64,000 nt of DNA from Mycobacterium aquaticum (GTDB lineage: Bacteria > Actinomycetota > Actinomycetes > Mycobacteriales > Mycobacteriaceae). The position numbers were made by a program, and so were the translations under genes. The notes under the pieces are model-generated. The model was not told the origin of the DNA, did no database searches, and saw nothing but the letters and a program-made list of their open reading frames with translations. This document shows, piece after piece, positions 30,722 to 40,530 of the stretch (positions within the stretch are counted from its first letter, which is position 1; each line of letters begins with the position of its first letter). Location of the stretch: NCBI RefSeq assembly GCF_002086485.1, contig NZ_MVHF01000011.1, positions 100,657 through 164,656 on the forward strand, in the 5' to 3' direction.

Positions 30722-30817
30722 GGGAAAATCCTTCCGATCGGTTCAATGATTCAAATGGGAATTCGGTTGGGCACCTTGGCCGTACAGATTCGGCGGCCAC
30801 GGCTGCCCGGTGAAAAA

Positions 30818-31399
30818 TCAGTTGGACAGCGGGGCGGCGATCGGGCCGATCCGCAGGATCGGCTCGTCCTCGTGGCTGAGGTCCGCGGACAGCAGTTCGC
30901 CGCCGAAGTACGGCTCCTCCACCAGTGCGACGCCGTTGCGGCGCGCGAAGGCTCCGAAAAATGCCCGCGATGCCGAATTGTCCGGTGAGACAGTCGCTTC
31001 GACGGTGACCGGATGTCCGTGCCGGTCAGCCCGGACCCGGTGCACCAGCGCATCGATCATCGCGCTGGCCAAACCGCTGCCCTGCTCCGAGGGAGCCACG
31101 GCGACCTGCCAGACGAACAGCACGTCCGGGCGTGGCGGCGGGTGGTAGCCGGTGATGAACCCCCGCAGATCGCCATCACGTTCGGCCACGATCGAGGTGG
31201 CCGCGAAATCGGTCGCCAGCAGCAGGTAGGCGTAAGTCGAGTTCAAGTCGAGCACCTGAGTTTGCGCGGCCAGGTCGCGGATTGCCATCGCGTCGTCAGC
31301 ACATGGTCTACGCAGTAATTCGCTGCGGGCATCTGGACCCGACGCATCTCGTCCCGGCTCTGCGCGCAGGCGCGGCGGGGCGTTGTTGTAAACGGGCAT
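30818..31399 (-). CDS. ectA: L-2,4-diaminobutyrate acetyltransferase EctA
   Basis: The 193-residue GNAT protein has LDLNSTYAYLLLATDF and FVWQVAVAPSEQGSGLASAM, the acetyl-CoA loop. DNSASRAFFGAFA follows. It acetylates the gamma-amino group of diaminobutyrate, the first committed ectoine step. The first 30 residues are not conserved-looking and no clear ribosome site precedes the ATG, so the start is less sure. Direct repeats at 31411-31454 lie immediately upstream. Confidence 0.93.
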   Translation of the reverse strand: MPVYNNAPPRLRAEPGRDASGPDARSELLRRPCADDAMAIRDLAAQTQVLDLNSTYAYLLLATDFAATSIVAERDGDLRGFITGYHPPPRPDVLFVWQVAVAPSEQGSGLASAMIDALVHRVRADRHGHPVTVEATVSPDNSASRAFFGAFARRNGVALVEEPYFGGELLSADLSHEDEPILRIGPIAAPLSN

Positions 31400-31727
31400 A
31401 TCGAGTTAGAAGTCACCACCGAACAGTCATCAATAGTCATCAGTTCAAGTCATCGGTGCCCCGACCGTAAGCACACCGGGGGTGGTTGATCAAGCCGACC
31501 GACCCGCCCGGGCACCTCTGGGAGCCTTCCCTACACCGACGCTGAACAGCGGTTATCCCGCAGCGAGTGACCATCGGGTGAACTTCAGCACCGTTATCAA
31601 ATCGTTATAATCGCTCGGAGGCCGTCGCGGAGCCCCGCGCACGGGCACCGGTCGACCCGGAAAATTCGGAAGAGAACCGGCCTATCAGCACCATTTCCGC
31701 AGCGAAATAGACCACTTTTATGACGCG
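31400..31727. promoter_or_regulatory. Upstream region of the ectoine operon
   Basis: This 328-bp noncoding stretch is more AT-rich than its surroundings. Near ectA it holds heptamers AGTCACC (31411) and AGTCATC (31425, 31435, 31448), direct repeats spaced 14, 10 and 13 bp. They could bind an osmotic-stress regulator. A repeated CGTTAT pair (31592, 31603) and a plus-strand TATAAT at 31606 lie farther up. No gene was recognised. Confidence 0.45.
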
Positions 31728-32678
31728 TCAATAATTCACATTTCGGCCAATTCCACCCGCCGGATTTCGACGGCTTTTCCGGACTCCGCCCTGGCACCGA
31801 ATGTCGGCCCGACCGTCCGGCGCAAGCAGCCTCTGACCCCATACCGTGCCGCAGACCACCAACGCCGCCCCGCAGACACCCGCCGCGGTGACCGGGTCGG
31901 ACGCCAGGGCGGCACCGAGCACGGCGGCCCACAGCGGTTCGGTCCCCAGCAGCAGACTCACCCGCGCCGGCGTGCTTCGCTGCACCGCACGCACCTGCAC
32001 GACGAACGCGAAGACCGTGCACGCCAGCGCCAGATACAGCAACAGGAGCCAGTCGCCGGGACTCATGCCGCCCGCGAGGGCGTTCACCGATTCGCCGGTG
32101 ACCGTGGCCAAGCCGACCGAGAGGATCGCGACTGTCGCCAGCTGCACCAGGGCCATCCGGGTGATGTCGAGCTCCCGGCCCGCCGTCACCCGGCCCAGCA
32201 GGGTCACATGGCCGGCCCGCAGCACTGCCGCTGCCCCGATCACCGCGTCACCGATGCCCGGCGGCCCGAAACCCTGTGCCTGCGTGAGCAATACACACCC
32301 GGCCACCGCCGTCGAACCGGCGGCATAGAACCGGGCCGGGACGCCGCGTGCGCCGTGCAGCAGTGGGGTGACGACGATCGTCAACGCCATCAACAGACCC
32401 GCGTTGCACGCCGACGTTCGGGTGACACCGTAGGTCTCGCACGCGTACACGGCCCACAGCACGGTGCCGCACAGCATCCCGGACGTCAGTTCGGGTGCGG
32501 TGACACGTCGCAACCGGGGCCCGATCAGCACGGCGAGTGCCGCCGCGGCCAAGACGAACCGCATTGCCAGCACACCGAATACGGTGTCGCCCGTGGCCAG
32601 CTCTTTGGTCGCCAGGTAGCTGGAGCCCCACACGACTGCGACGCCGAGCAGCGCGAGGTCGGCGGTCCTGGTGGGCAT
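31728..32678 (-). CDS. EamA/DMT family transporter
   Basis: The 316-residue membrane protein has about ten hydrophobic helices in two EamA repeats. The first repeat starts LALLGVAVVWGSSYLATKEL and the second includes LLGTEPLWAAVLGAAL, the typical EamA end signature. It probably exports amino acids or related metabolites. A GTG at 32699 could add seven residues. It is divergent from the LysR gene at 32751, which probably controls it. It is adjacent to ectA, but nothing shows ectoine transport. Confidence 0.85.
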   Translation of the reverse strand: MPTRTADLALLGVAVVWGSSYLATKELATGDTVFGVLAMRFVLAAAALAVLIGPRLRRVTAPELTSGMLCGTVLWAVYACETYGVTRTSACNAGLLMALTIVVTPLLHGARGVPARFYAAGSTAVAGCVLLTQAQGFGPPGIGDAVIGAAAVLRAGHVTLLGRVTAGRELDITRMALVQLATVAILSVGLATVTGESVNALAGGMSPGDWLLLLYLALACTVFAFVVQVRAVQRSTPARVSLLLGTEPLWAAVLGAALASDPVTAAGVCGAALVVCGTVWGQRLLAPDGRADIRCQGGVRKSRRNPAGGIGRNVNY

Positions 32679-32750
32679 GGGTACAGCCTGTTGGACCACT
32701 CAATCTTCAGTCAAGCTAATGATTCTTCGCATAACATGTAGAATTCCTTC

Positions 32751-33653
32751 ATGGATGCCGGTCGTCTGCGCATGCTGCGCGAACTCGCCGATCACGGCAC
32801 CGTCGCGGCCGTGGCCGACGTGCTGTCGATGACGCCGTCGGCGGTGTCCCAACAGCTCAAGATCCTCCAGCGGGAAGCGGGCGTGGCACTGATCGAACCC
32901 GCCGGCCGCAGGGTGCGGCTGACCGATGCAGGGCGGGTGCTGGTGGGCCATGCGGACGCCGTGCTAGCCGCACTCCAGCGCGCCCGCGCCGAGATGGACG
33001 CCTACCGGACGTCGCCCCGGGGTACGGTCAGTGTGTCGTTCTTTCCGTCAGGCGCGGCAATGCTGTTGGCCCCGTTGATCATCCGCGCCCGCGACCGTGG
33101 TGTCGAGGTGCTCGGCCGCGACGTCGACGTCCCGGCCTCCCGGGCTCCGCAACAGCTCGGCGAGTTCGACATCGTCGTGGTCCACCGCGACGGTCGCGAC
33201 GCCTCGGACTGGGAGCGACGTTTCACCGCGACCGAGCTGTTGCGTGAACCACTCGATGTGGTGATGTCGGCCGATCACCGGCTGGCTCGCCACAATCACG
33301 TCCGGCTGGCCGAGTTGGCAGACGAACAGTGGATCGGCGTCGAGGGCGGTCTCATGGTCGACGACGTCCTCAACTCGATCGCGCTGCTGACCGGAGTGCG
33401 GCCACGGATCACCCAGCGGGTCAACGACTTCCGGGTCGCAGAGGAACTCGTTCACGCCGGGCTCGGCGTCGCGCTGATGCCGCGGTATGTCCTGCTGACC
33501 CGGCCGCTCGTCCGGTTGCCGGTCAGCGACATCACGGTCGCTCGCCGCATCGAGGCCATCACCCGCTCCGGCGCCGCTGCGCGGCCCGCGGTCGCTGCGG
33601 TGCTCGAGGAACTCTGCGCCGTCGCAGCAACGATCAGCTCAACAGCCGCCTGA
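32751..33653 (+). CDS. LysR family transcriptional regulator
   Basis: The 300-residue protein has an N-terminal winged HTH (GTVAAVADVLSMTPSAVSQQL). A periplasmic-binding-protein-like effector domain follows from about residue 90, with VSVSFFPSGAAMLLAPLI at its start. It is divergent from the DMT transporter with a gap of 51-72 bp containing ATGATTCTTCGCAT, an imperfect dyad of LysR-box size. Its 3' end overlaps the convergent TetR gene by 20 nt. The likely target is the transporter. Confidence 0.9.
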   Translation: MDAGRLRMLRELADHGTVAAVADVLSMTPSAVSQQLKILQREAGVALIEPAGRRVRLTDAGRVLVGHADAVLAALQRARAEMDAYRTSPRGTVSVSFFPSGAAMLLAPLIIRARDRGVEVLGRDVDVPASRAPQQLGEFDIVVVHRDGRDASDWERRFTATELLREPLDVVMSADHRLARHNHVRLAELADEQWIGVEGGLMVDDVLNSIALLTGVRPRITQRVNDFRVAEELVHAGLGVALMPRYVLLTRPLVRLPVSDITVARRIEAITRSGAAARPAVAAVLEELCAVAATISSTAA

Positions 33654-34191
33654 CGTGACCGCGCGCGATCCGCTCGGCCAGGTCGGGGGCGACCCGCTCC
33701 GGCTCGACCGCCACCGAACACGCCAAACCGTCGAGCAGCGCGAGCAATTCGACGGCAGCCGTCGCGGCGTCGACCGCAGGGGCCGCCTCGGCGATCAGCG
33801 CCCGCAACCACTCCGCCACCCGGGCCCAGTCCGCACGGTGCCGTGCCGCGGTCGGTTCGTGCACGGCCGCCCGGGCCAGCCGTAGCACCCACGCCACGCT
33901 GATGTCCCGGTCCCGCGGATCCGGGCACACCAGGGCAACGGCCAGCGCCTCCAAGCGCTCGGCAGCGGCCATGTCAGGCCGCATCTGCTCATCGAGCCGC
34001 GCCACGAAGCGTTCACCGGCCCGATCCATCGCCGCCGCCAGCATCGCGTCCTTGGTGGGGAAATGGTGTTGTACCGCGCCGATCGAAACATCGGCCCGCG
34101 CAGCCACTTTCCGCACCGACACGCCCTCGAAGCCGTCGGCGACCAGAACCGCCAGCACCGCTTCGGTCATCCGCTCATACGGCTCGCTCAC
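33634..34191 (-). CDS. TetR family transcriptional regulator
   Basis: The 185-residue protein has the HTH VSVRKVAARADVSIGAVQHHF (about residues 25-45) and a TetR_C-like helical domain ending GLACSVAVEPERV. The GTG at 34191 gives the usual 8-10 residues before helix 1. It is divergent from the DUF418 gene (34241), and a near-perfect inverted repeat lies between them at 34211-34226, the likely operator. Confidence 0.88.
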   Translation of the reverse strand: MSEPYERMTEAVLAVLVADGFEGVSVRKVAARADVSIGAVQHHFPTKDAMLAAAMDRAGERFVARLDEQMRPDMAAAERLEALAVALVCPDPRDRDISVAWVLRLARAAVHEPTAARHRADWARVAEWLRALIAEAAPAVDAATAAVELLALLDGLACSVAVEPERVAPDLAERIARGHVRRLLS

Positions 34192-34210
34192 ACGGCGATG
34201 ATAACCGAAC

Positions 34211-34226
34211 CCATACGTTCGTATGG
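34211..34226. promoter_or_regulatory. Putative TetR operator CCATACGTTCGTATGG
   Basis: Seven-base arms CCATACG and CGTATGG are perfectly inverted around a two-base TT centre. The site lies 20 bp from the TetR GTG and 15 bp from the DUF418 ATG, where it would cover both promoters. Part of a longer relative is seen just outside as CCCATACG. Binding is inferred from position and symmetry. Confidence 0.65.
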
Positions 34227-34240
34227 TAGCGTCCGCACAC

Positions 34241-35446
34241 ATGTCCCCGTCACGTCTGCAGTCCCTCGATGTTCTGCGCGGTATCGCGATCCTGGGCACG
34301 CTGGGCACCAACATCTGGATCTTCACCAACCCCGAGGGCATGGTCGGCTATCTGGGCGGTGGCACGCCAGGTCCGTGGCATCACCTCGAAGTGGTGCTGC
34401 AGCTCCTCGCGCAGGGCAAGTTCCTCGGCCTGCTGACTGTCATGTTCGGCATCGGGCTTGCCCTGCAGCAAGGTTCGGCACTGCGCGCCGGACTGCGCTG
34501 GCCGGGGAGTTATCCGTGGCGTGCGGCGCTGCTGCTGCTCGACGGCGCCGTGCACTTCGTCCTGCTGACAGAGTTCGACGTGCTCACCGGCTACGCCATC
34601 ACCGGGTGGATCGTGTCCTACCTGCTGGTGACATCGCCACGCACGCAACGCCGCATCATCGCGGCCGCGGCCACCGTGCACGTCGCCTTGCTGATCACGC
34701 TCACCGTCGGGCTGCTGAGCCTGCCGCACACCGACGGACCGCCACGGCGGCTGGATCCCAACCCGTACGCCGACGGTTCGTTCTGGGACCTGGTGGCGTT
34801 CCGGCTCGATCACGTCGTGCTGTTCCGGCTCGAGACGGTGCTGATCTTCCCGATGTCGATCGCACTGTTCGTGCTGGGCGCCAGGCTGTTTCACGCCGGC
34901 ATCCTCGATGCACGGGGTGCGGTACTGCGCCGCCGGTTGATGTGGCTGGGTTTCGCGGTCGCCGCGCCCGTCGACGTCGCACTGGAGGTCGGCGCGGGTG
35001 GCGTTGGTCTGCTGCTCGCACGCTACGGCGTCGCACCGTTCGTCTCCCTGGCGATCTTGTCCGCGGTGGCCGAGTTCTACATCGGCAGACCCACACCCGG
35101 GTGGATAGGCAGGCGGCTGGCGGAGGTCGGCCGAATGGCGTTGTCCAGCTACGTGTTACAGAACCTCGTCGCCTCGACACTGTGCTACGGCTGGGGGCTG
35201 GGCCTTGCCGCGGCCACTGCGCCGCAGCACCGGGTGCCCGCCACCATCGCGATCTATCTCACGGTGGTGGTGGTGATCGTGACGTTTGCGCACCTGTGGT
35301 TGCGCCGGTTCCGCCGGGGCCCGGTGGAGTGGCTGTGGAACACCAGCTACCGGGCCCTGGCGGGCGGGGCGACATCCGTTACAGGTACTGACCCAGGTTC
35401 GACTCGGTATCGATCGCCCGAGACGCACTCGAACTCTTCCCGGTGA
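34241..35446 (+). CDS. DUF418 family membrane protein
   Basis: The 401-residue protein has about ten membrane helices. It opens with [21 protein letters not shown], the signature of the DUF418/YeiB-acyltransferase-like family. Its C-terminal region includes [17 protein letters not shown], also typical. The biochemical role is unknown. Its last 68 nt are antisense to the 3' end of mpa, so its hydrophilic C-terminal tail of about 22 residues is read from the opposite strand of mpa. It is probably repressed by the divergent TetR. Confidence 0.85.
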   Translation: MSPSRLQSLDVLRGIAILGTLGTNIWIFTNPEGMVGYLGGGTPGPWHHLEVVLQLLAQGKFLGLLTVMFGIGLALQQGSALRAGLRWPGSYPWRAALLLLDGAVHFVLLTEFDVLTGYAITGWIVSYLLVTSPRTQRRIIAAAATVHVALLITLTVGLLSLPHTDGPPRRLDPNPYADGSFWDLVAFRLDHVVLFRLETVLIFPMSIALFVLGARLFHAGILDARGAVLRRRLMWLGFAVAAPVDVALEVGAGGVGLLLARYGVAPFVSLAILSAVAEFYIGRPTPGWIGRRLAEVGRMALSSYVLQNLVASTLCYGWGLGLAAATAPQHRVPATIAIYLTVVVVIVTFAHLWLRRFRRGPVEWLWNTSYRALAGGATSVTGTDPGSTRYRSPETHSNSSR

Positions 35447-37220
35447 CCAGCGTGCGGATGTACACGATCCGCTCGCCCTTCTTGCCCGAGATCCGGGCCC
35501 AGTCATCGGGATTGGTGGTGTTGGGCAGGTCCTCGTTCTCGGCGAACTCGTCGACGATCGAGTCGAGCAGATGCTGGATCCGCAGACCCGGCTGACCGGT
35601 CTCGAGCACGGCCTTGATCGCGTTCTTCTTCGCCCGGTCCACCACGTTCTGGATCATCGCGCCGGAGTTGAAGTCCTTGAAGTACATGACTTCCTTGTCA
35701 CCGTTGGCGTAGGTGACCTCAAGGAACCGGTTGTCGTCGATCTCGGCGTACATCCGGTCGACGACCTTCTCGATCATCGCCTTGATGCAGGCAGCACGGT
35801 CGCCACCGAACTCGGTCAGGTCGTCGGCATGGACCGGCAGGTCCTCGGTGAGGTACTTGCTGAAGATGTCCTGCGCCGACTCGGCGTCCGGCCGCTCGAT
35901 CTTGATCTTGACGTCCAGACGGCCGGGCCGCAGGATCGCCGGATCGATCATGTCTTCACGGTTGGATGCACCGATGACGATGACGTTCTCCAGGCCCTCG
36001 ACACCGTCGATCTCCGAAAGTAACTGAGGCACAACGGTGGTCTCGACATCTGAGCTGACGCCCGTGCCGCGGGTGCGGAAGATCGAGTCCATCTCGTCGA
36101 AGAACACGATCACCGGGGTGCCCTCGGAGGCCTTCTCCCGGGCCCGCTGGAAGATCAGCCGGATGTGCCGCTCGGTCTCACCGACGAACTTGTTGAGCAG
36201 CTCAGGGCCTTTGATGTTGAGGAAGTAGCTTTTCGCGTCGCGCGCGTCGTCGCCACGCACCTCCGCCATCTTCTTGGCCAGCGAGTTGGCCACGGCCTTG
36301 GCGATCAGAGTCTTACCGCAGCCGGGAGGGCCGTACAGGAGCACACCCTTGGGCGGACGCAGCGAGTACTCGCGGTAGAGCTCCTTGTGCAGGAACGGCA
36401 GCTCGACCGCGTCGCGGATCTGCTCGATCTGCCGGCTCAGGCCACCGATGTCGAGGTAGCTGACGTCGGGCACCTCCTCCAGCACCAGGTCCTCGACCTC
36501 GGCCTTGGGGATCCGTTCGAACGCGTAGCCGGCCTTGGTGTCGACCAGCAGCGAGTCGCCCGGACGCAGCTTGCGCGGCCGGCCGTCATCGGGCAGCAGA
36601 CCCGAATCGTCGGGCAGCTCGCTGGCGGCCACCAAGGGCTCGGCCAGCCACACGATGCGCTCCTCGTCGGCGTGACCGACCACCAGGGCGCGGTGTCCGT
36701 CGTCCAGGATCTCGCGCAGCGTGCTGATCTCACCGACCGCCTCGAAGCTGCCCGCCTCGACGACGGTGAGGGCCTCGTTGAGCCGCACCGTCTGACCTTG
36801 CTTGAGGGTGGCTGTCTCAATGTTCGGTGAGCACGTCAACCGCATCTTGCGGCCAGAGGTGAACACGTCGACCGTGTCGTCGTCGTGCGTCGAGAGCAGC
36901 ACGCCGTAACCGCTCGGCGGCTGGCCCAGCCGGTCGACCTCCTCGCGCAGGGCAAGCAGCTGCTGACGGGCCTCCTTGAGGGTGTCCATCAGCTTGGCGT
37001 TGCGCGCGGCCAGCGAATCGATCCGTGCCTCAAGCTGATGCACGTCGCGAGCACTGCGCAAACCGCTCTGCGGACCTACTGCGTTTTCCAGTTGCTCGCG
37101 CAGGATTGCGGCCTCGCGGCGCAACGATTCCAGCTCGGCGGCTTCTTCGCTGGGTCCCGGCGCCGAGTGACTACCCGGGAAACCCTCGGCGAAACCGTCC
37201 GAACGCTCTGACTCGCTCAT
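35379..37220 (-). CDS. mpa: Proteasome-associated AAA ATPase Mpa (ARC)
   Basis: The 613-residue protein has an N-terminal coiled coil (about residues 28-98) that binds Pup. A double OB-fold region follows, then one AAA domain with Walker A GPPGCGKT at 297-304 and Walker B FFDEMD at 373-378. The C-terminal GQYL (QYL) is the motif that docks into PrcA. It unfolds pupylated proteins and feeds them to the core. GGGAGG precedes the ATG. Confidence 0.97.
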   Translation of the reverse strand: MSESERSDGFAEGFPGSHSAPGPSEEAAELESLRREAAILREQLENAVGPQSGLRSARDVHQLEARIDSLAARNAKLMDTLKEARQQLLALREEVDRLGQPPSGYGVLLSTHDDDTVDVFTSGRKMRLTCSPNIETATLKQGQTVRLNEALTVVEAGSFEAVGEISTLREILDDGHRALVVGHADEERIVWLAEPLVAASELPDDSGLLPDDGRPRKLRPGDSLLVDTKAGYAFERIPKAEVEDLVLEEVPDVSYLDIGGLSRQIEQIRDAVELPFLHKELYREYSLRPPKGVLLYGPPGCGKTLIAKAVANSLAKKMAEVRGDDARDAKSYFLNIKGPELLNKFVGETERHIRLIFQRAREKASEGTPVIVFFDEMDSIFRTRGTGVSSDVETTVVPQLLSEIDGVEGLENVIVIGASNREDMIDPAILRPGRLDVKIKIERPDAESAQDIFSKYLTEDLPVHADDLTEFGGDRAACIKAMIEKVVDRMYAEIDDNRFLEVTYANGDKEVMYFKDFNSGAMIQNVVDRAKKNAIKAVLETGQPGLRIQHLLDSIVDEFAENEDLPNTTNPDDWARISGKKGERIVYIRTLVTGKSSSASRAIDTESNLGQYL

Positions 37221-37365
37221 CTTGCGCTCCCTCCCGCACCGGAAGTTGGTGCAGTAACAACTTCAACGCTACCGGCGATTCAGCCTTTGTGTGTGGTGTA
37301 GGAACTCGACACACCAGCGCCACTGTTAGCCTCTTGTCTGAGTTGGTCCGATCGAAAGGAATGTC

Positions 37366-37869
37366 GTGACCCTGAAATCCCTCGTTACCGGCTTTGTCGC
37401 AGCCGCAGGAGCGGCCGCTGTCGTGGGCGGTGCCGCGGCAGGTGTGACGTCCATTGCATCCAGCACTCTCTCGTCCGCTCCGGCTGTGCAGCCCGTCGTG
37501 TTCGACGCGCCGCTGCCGCAGGCCCCCGCGCCCGAGCTGCAGACTGCCCTGACCCAGACCCTGCAGGCGCTGGCCACCGGTGGTTCGTTCAGCGGCAAGG
37601 CCGCCTACATCCAGGGCGGCATCGGCCGGATCGAGAGCATCGCCGCGGACCGCGCTTACAGCCGCGCCGCAGCCGAAGGCAAGTTCCCGCTGACGTTCAG
37701 CGTTGCCAACATCGACAACGAAGGCGGCGTTGCCACCGCCGACGTCACCGCGACGTCGAACCTCGGCGGAACCGCCACCCAGAACATCCAGTTCGTGGCA
37801 GGCCCCAGCCCCACCGGCTGGCAGATCTCCAAGGCCTCGGCCATGAACCTGCTGTCGTCGGTCAACTGA
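37366..37869 (+). CDS. Secreted MTB12 (CFP-2)-like protein
   Basis: The 167-residue protein begins with a Sec signal peptide (LVTGFVAAAGAAAVVGGAAAG). It contains AAYIQGGIGRIESIAADRA and WQISKASAMNLLSS, which match the low-molecular-weight antigen MTB12 family. MTB12 is a secreted culture-filtrate protein of unknown role. AAAGGA is 5 bp upstream of the GTG start. The following lippoprotein gene, 7 bp away, appears to be a diverged relative. It is divergent from mpa across 145 bp. Confidence 0.85.
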   Translation: MTLKSLVTGFVAAAGAAAVVGGAAAGVTSIASSTLSSAPAVQPVVFDAPLPQAPAPELQTALTQTLQALATGGSFSGKAAYIQGGIGRIESIAADRAYSRAAAEGKFPLTFSVANIDNEGGVATADVTATSNLGGTATQNIQFVAGPSPTGWQISKASAMNLLSSVN

Positions 37870-37876
37870 CGGTTAA

Positions 37877-38428
37877 TTGATCCGCATCGCAGTCCTGAGT
37901 GCCGCCACATGTGTGGCGGCACTTGGGCTGTCAGGGTGCAGTCACGATGAACAGCCGGCGGCCGCGCCGGCCACCCCGGTCATCAGCTCGCCCATCACGC
38001 CGGCACCCCCACCGGCGGCGCCGCTGCCCGCGCCGGACGCCCTGACCGGCGTGCTGTACCGGCTGGCCGATGTCAACGTCCCTGGCGCCAACAAGGTCGG
38101 CCTCGTGGAGCACTCGACCTCCGACGATGCCGCTGCACTCGACAAGTTCGGCCGGGCGCTGGCCGACTACGGCTTCACCCCGCTGGACTTCGAGGCCAAG
38201 GACCTGGCCTGGTCGCAATCGAGCACGGGCAACGTGGTCGCCACCATCACGGTCACCACGCCGGCCTCCAACGGTCCGGGCAAGCAGTTCAGTTTCCCGA
38301 TGGAGTTCACGCCGCACGGCACCGACTGGCAGCTGACCCGGCATACCGCCGACATGCTGCTGGAACTGGGCCGCACCGCCAGTCCTGCGCCGGCCCCCGC
38401 CCCGGTTCCGCCGACGCCGACCCCCTGA
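37877..38428 (+). CDS. lppK: Lipoprotein LppK
   Basis: The 183-residue protein has an N-terminal lipoprotein signal with lipobox LSGC (Cys21). A Pro/Ala linker follows, then a domain of the MTB12 type (LVEHSTSDDAAALDKFGRAL, WQLTRHTADMLLELG), and a Pro-rich C terminus. It is expected on the outer face of the membrane; function unknown. The start appears to be TTG at 37877, 7 bp after the MTB12-like stop, which suggests low or coupled translation. Position fits Rv2116. Confidence 0.83.
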   Translation: MIRIAVLSAATCVAALGLSGCSHDEQPAAAPATPVISSPITPAPPPAAPLPAPDALTGVLYRLADVNVPGANKVGLVEHSTSDDAAALDKFGRALADYGFTPLDFEAKDLAWSQSSTGNVVATITVTTPASNGPGKQFSFPMEFTPHGTDWQLTRHTADMLLELGRTASPAPAPAPVPPTPTP

Positions 38429-38436
38429 GTCCTCCG

Positions 38437-38730
38437 ATGTGGATCGGCTGGCTGGAATTCGATCTCCTGCTCGGCGATGTCCGGTCGCTCAAGCAGAAGC
38501 GGTCGATGATCCGGCCGATCATCGCCGAATTGCATCGCAGGTTCTCGGTGTCGGCCGCAGAGACCGGTGCCCATGAACTGCACCGTCGCGCCGCCATCGG
38601 TATCGCGGTCGTCGCAGGCGACCACGCGCACGTCGTCGACGTCCTCGACGCCGCCGAGCGGCTCGTGGCGGCCCGCCCGGAGGTGGACCTGCTGTCCACC
38701 CGGCGCGGCCTGAGTCGCAGCGACGACTGA
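38437..38730 (+). CDS. DUF503 (YlxP-like) protein
   Basis: The 97-residue protein has GWLEFDLLLGDVRSLKQKRSM, the DUF503 signature, and ends in a short acidic tail. It is a small ferredoxin-like-fold family with no fixed biochemical role, often near ribosome-maturation genes elsewhere. Here it follows lppK by 8 bp and corresponds to Rv2117. Confidence 0.87.
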   Translation: MWIGWLEFDLLLGDVRSLKQKRSMIRPIIAELHRRFSVSAAETGAHELHRRAAIGIAVVAGDHAHVVDVLDAAERLVAARPEVDLLSTRRGLSRSDD

Positions 38731-38739
38731 TGTGCTCGC

Positions 38740-39648
<909 letters not shown>

Positions 39649-39663
39649 TCATAGGCTGCCGGT

Positions 39664-40530
39664 ATGAGTGAGGTGACGGCGGCAACCACGCTTGCCGAGC
39701 CGGCTGGGCCGGCGCGCAGGCCGGCACTCTCGCCGTCGCGGGCCAGCGATTTCAAGCAGTGCCCGCTGCTGTATCGCTTCCGGGCCATCGACCGGCTGCC
39801 CGAGCCGCGGTCACCGGCGCAGCTGCGTGGATCGCTGGTGCACGCGGCCCTGGAGCAGCTGTACGGCCTCCCGGCGGCCGAGCGGGTACACGACACCGCG
39901 CTGGCACTCGTCGAGCCCGCCTGGGCCCAGGTGGTGGCCGCTGAGCCCGAGCTGGCGGAGACCGTATCCCCCGCCATCTTCGATGAGGCGCGGGCGCTTC
40001 TGTCGGGCTACTACCGGTTGGAAGACCCGACGCGGTTCGATCCGGACAGCTGCGAGCTGCGGATCGACGTCGAGCTGACCGACGGCACGTTACTGCGCGG
40101 GTTCGTCGACCGCATCGACGTCGCACCCACCGGTGAGCTGCGCGTGGTGGACTACAAGACCGGCAAGGCGCCACCCGCGGCGCGCACCATGGCCGAGTTC
40201 AAGGCGATGTTCCAGATGAAGTTCTACGCGGTCGCGCTGTTGCGGTCGCGCAACGTCATGCCGGCCCGGCTGCGCCTGGTGTACCTCGCCGACGGTCAGG
40301 TACTCGACTATTCGCCCGACGCCGACGAATTGCTCCGGTTTGAGCGCACCCTGATGGCGATCTGGCGTGCTATCCAAACCGCAGGCGCCACAGGCGATTT
40401 CCGGCCGAACCCGTCGCGACTGTGCTCGTGGTGTGCGCATCAGGCCCTGTGCCCCGCGTTCGGCGGCACACCGCCGCCATACCCGGGCTGGCCCGAGCAG
40501 CTACCGGCCCCGACAGAGCCTGCGGCATGA
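39664..40530 (+). CDS. RecB-like PD-(D/E)XK nuclease with iron-sulfur cysteines
   Basis: The 288-residue protein is a stand-alone RecB/Cas4-type nuclease. RGSLVHAALEQLY holds the first His. GFVDRID and VVDYKTGKAPP are the catalytic D-(D/E)XK residues. Cys in DFKQCPLLYRF together with LCSWCAHQALCPAF near the C terminus form an Fe-S staple like that of AddB and Cas4. It corresponds to Rv2119. No CRISPR or recombination partner is nearby. The stop overlaps the start of the thioesterase gene. Confidence 0.9.
   Translation: MSEVTAATTLAEPAGPARRPALSPSRASDFKQCPLLYRFRAIDRLPEPRSPAQLRGSLVHAALEQLYGLPAAERVHDTALALVEPAWAQVVAAEPELAETVSPAIFDEARALLSGYYRLEDPTRFDPDSCELRIDVELTDGTLLRGFVDRIDVAPTGELRVVDYKTGKAPPAARTMAEFKAMFQMKFYAVALLRSRNVMPARLRLVYLADGQVLDYSPDADELLRFERTLMAIWRAIQTAGATGDFRPNPSRLCSWCAHQALCPAFGGTPPPYPGWPEQLPAPTEPAA

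Noticed and set aside
31606..31611. TATAAT hexamer on the plus strand upstream of ectA
   Set aside because: No acceptable -35 hexamer at 16-18 bp and no plus-strand gene for more than 1 kb; likely chance in AT-rich spacer.
39664..40530. Cas4 of a CRISPR system
   Set aside because: The nuclease has Cas4-like Fe-S cysteines, but there is no repeat array or other cas gene and its position matches the conserved Rv2119 gene.
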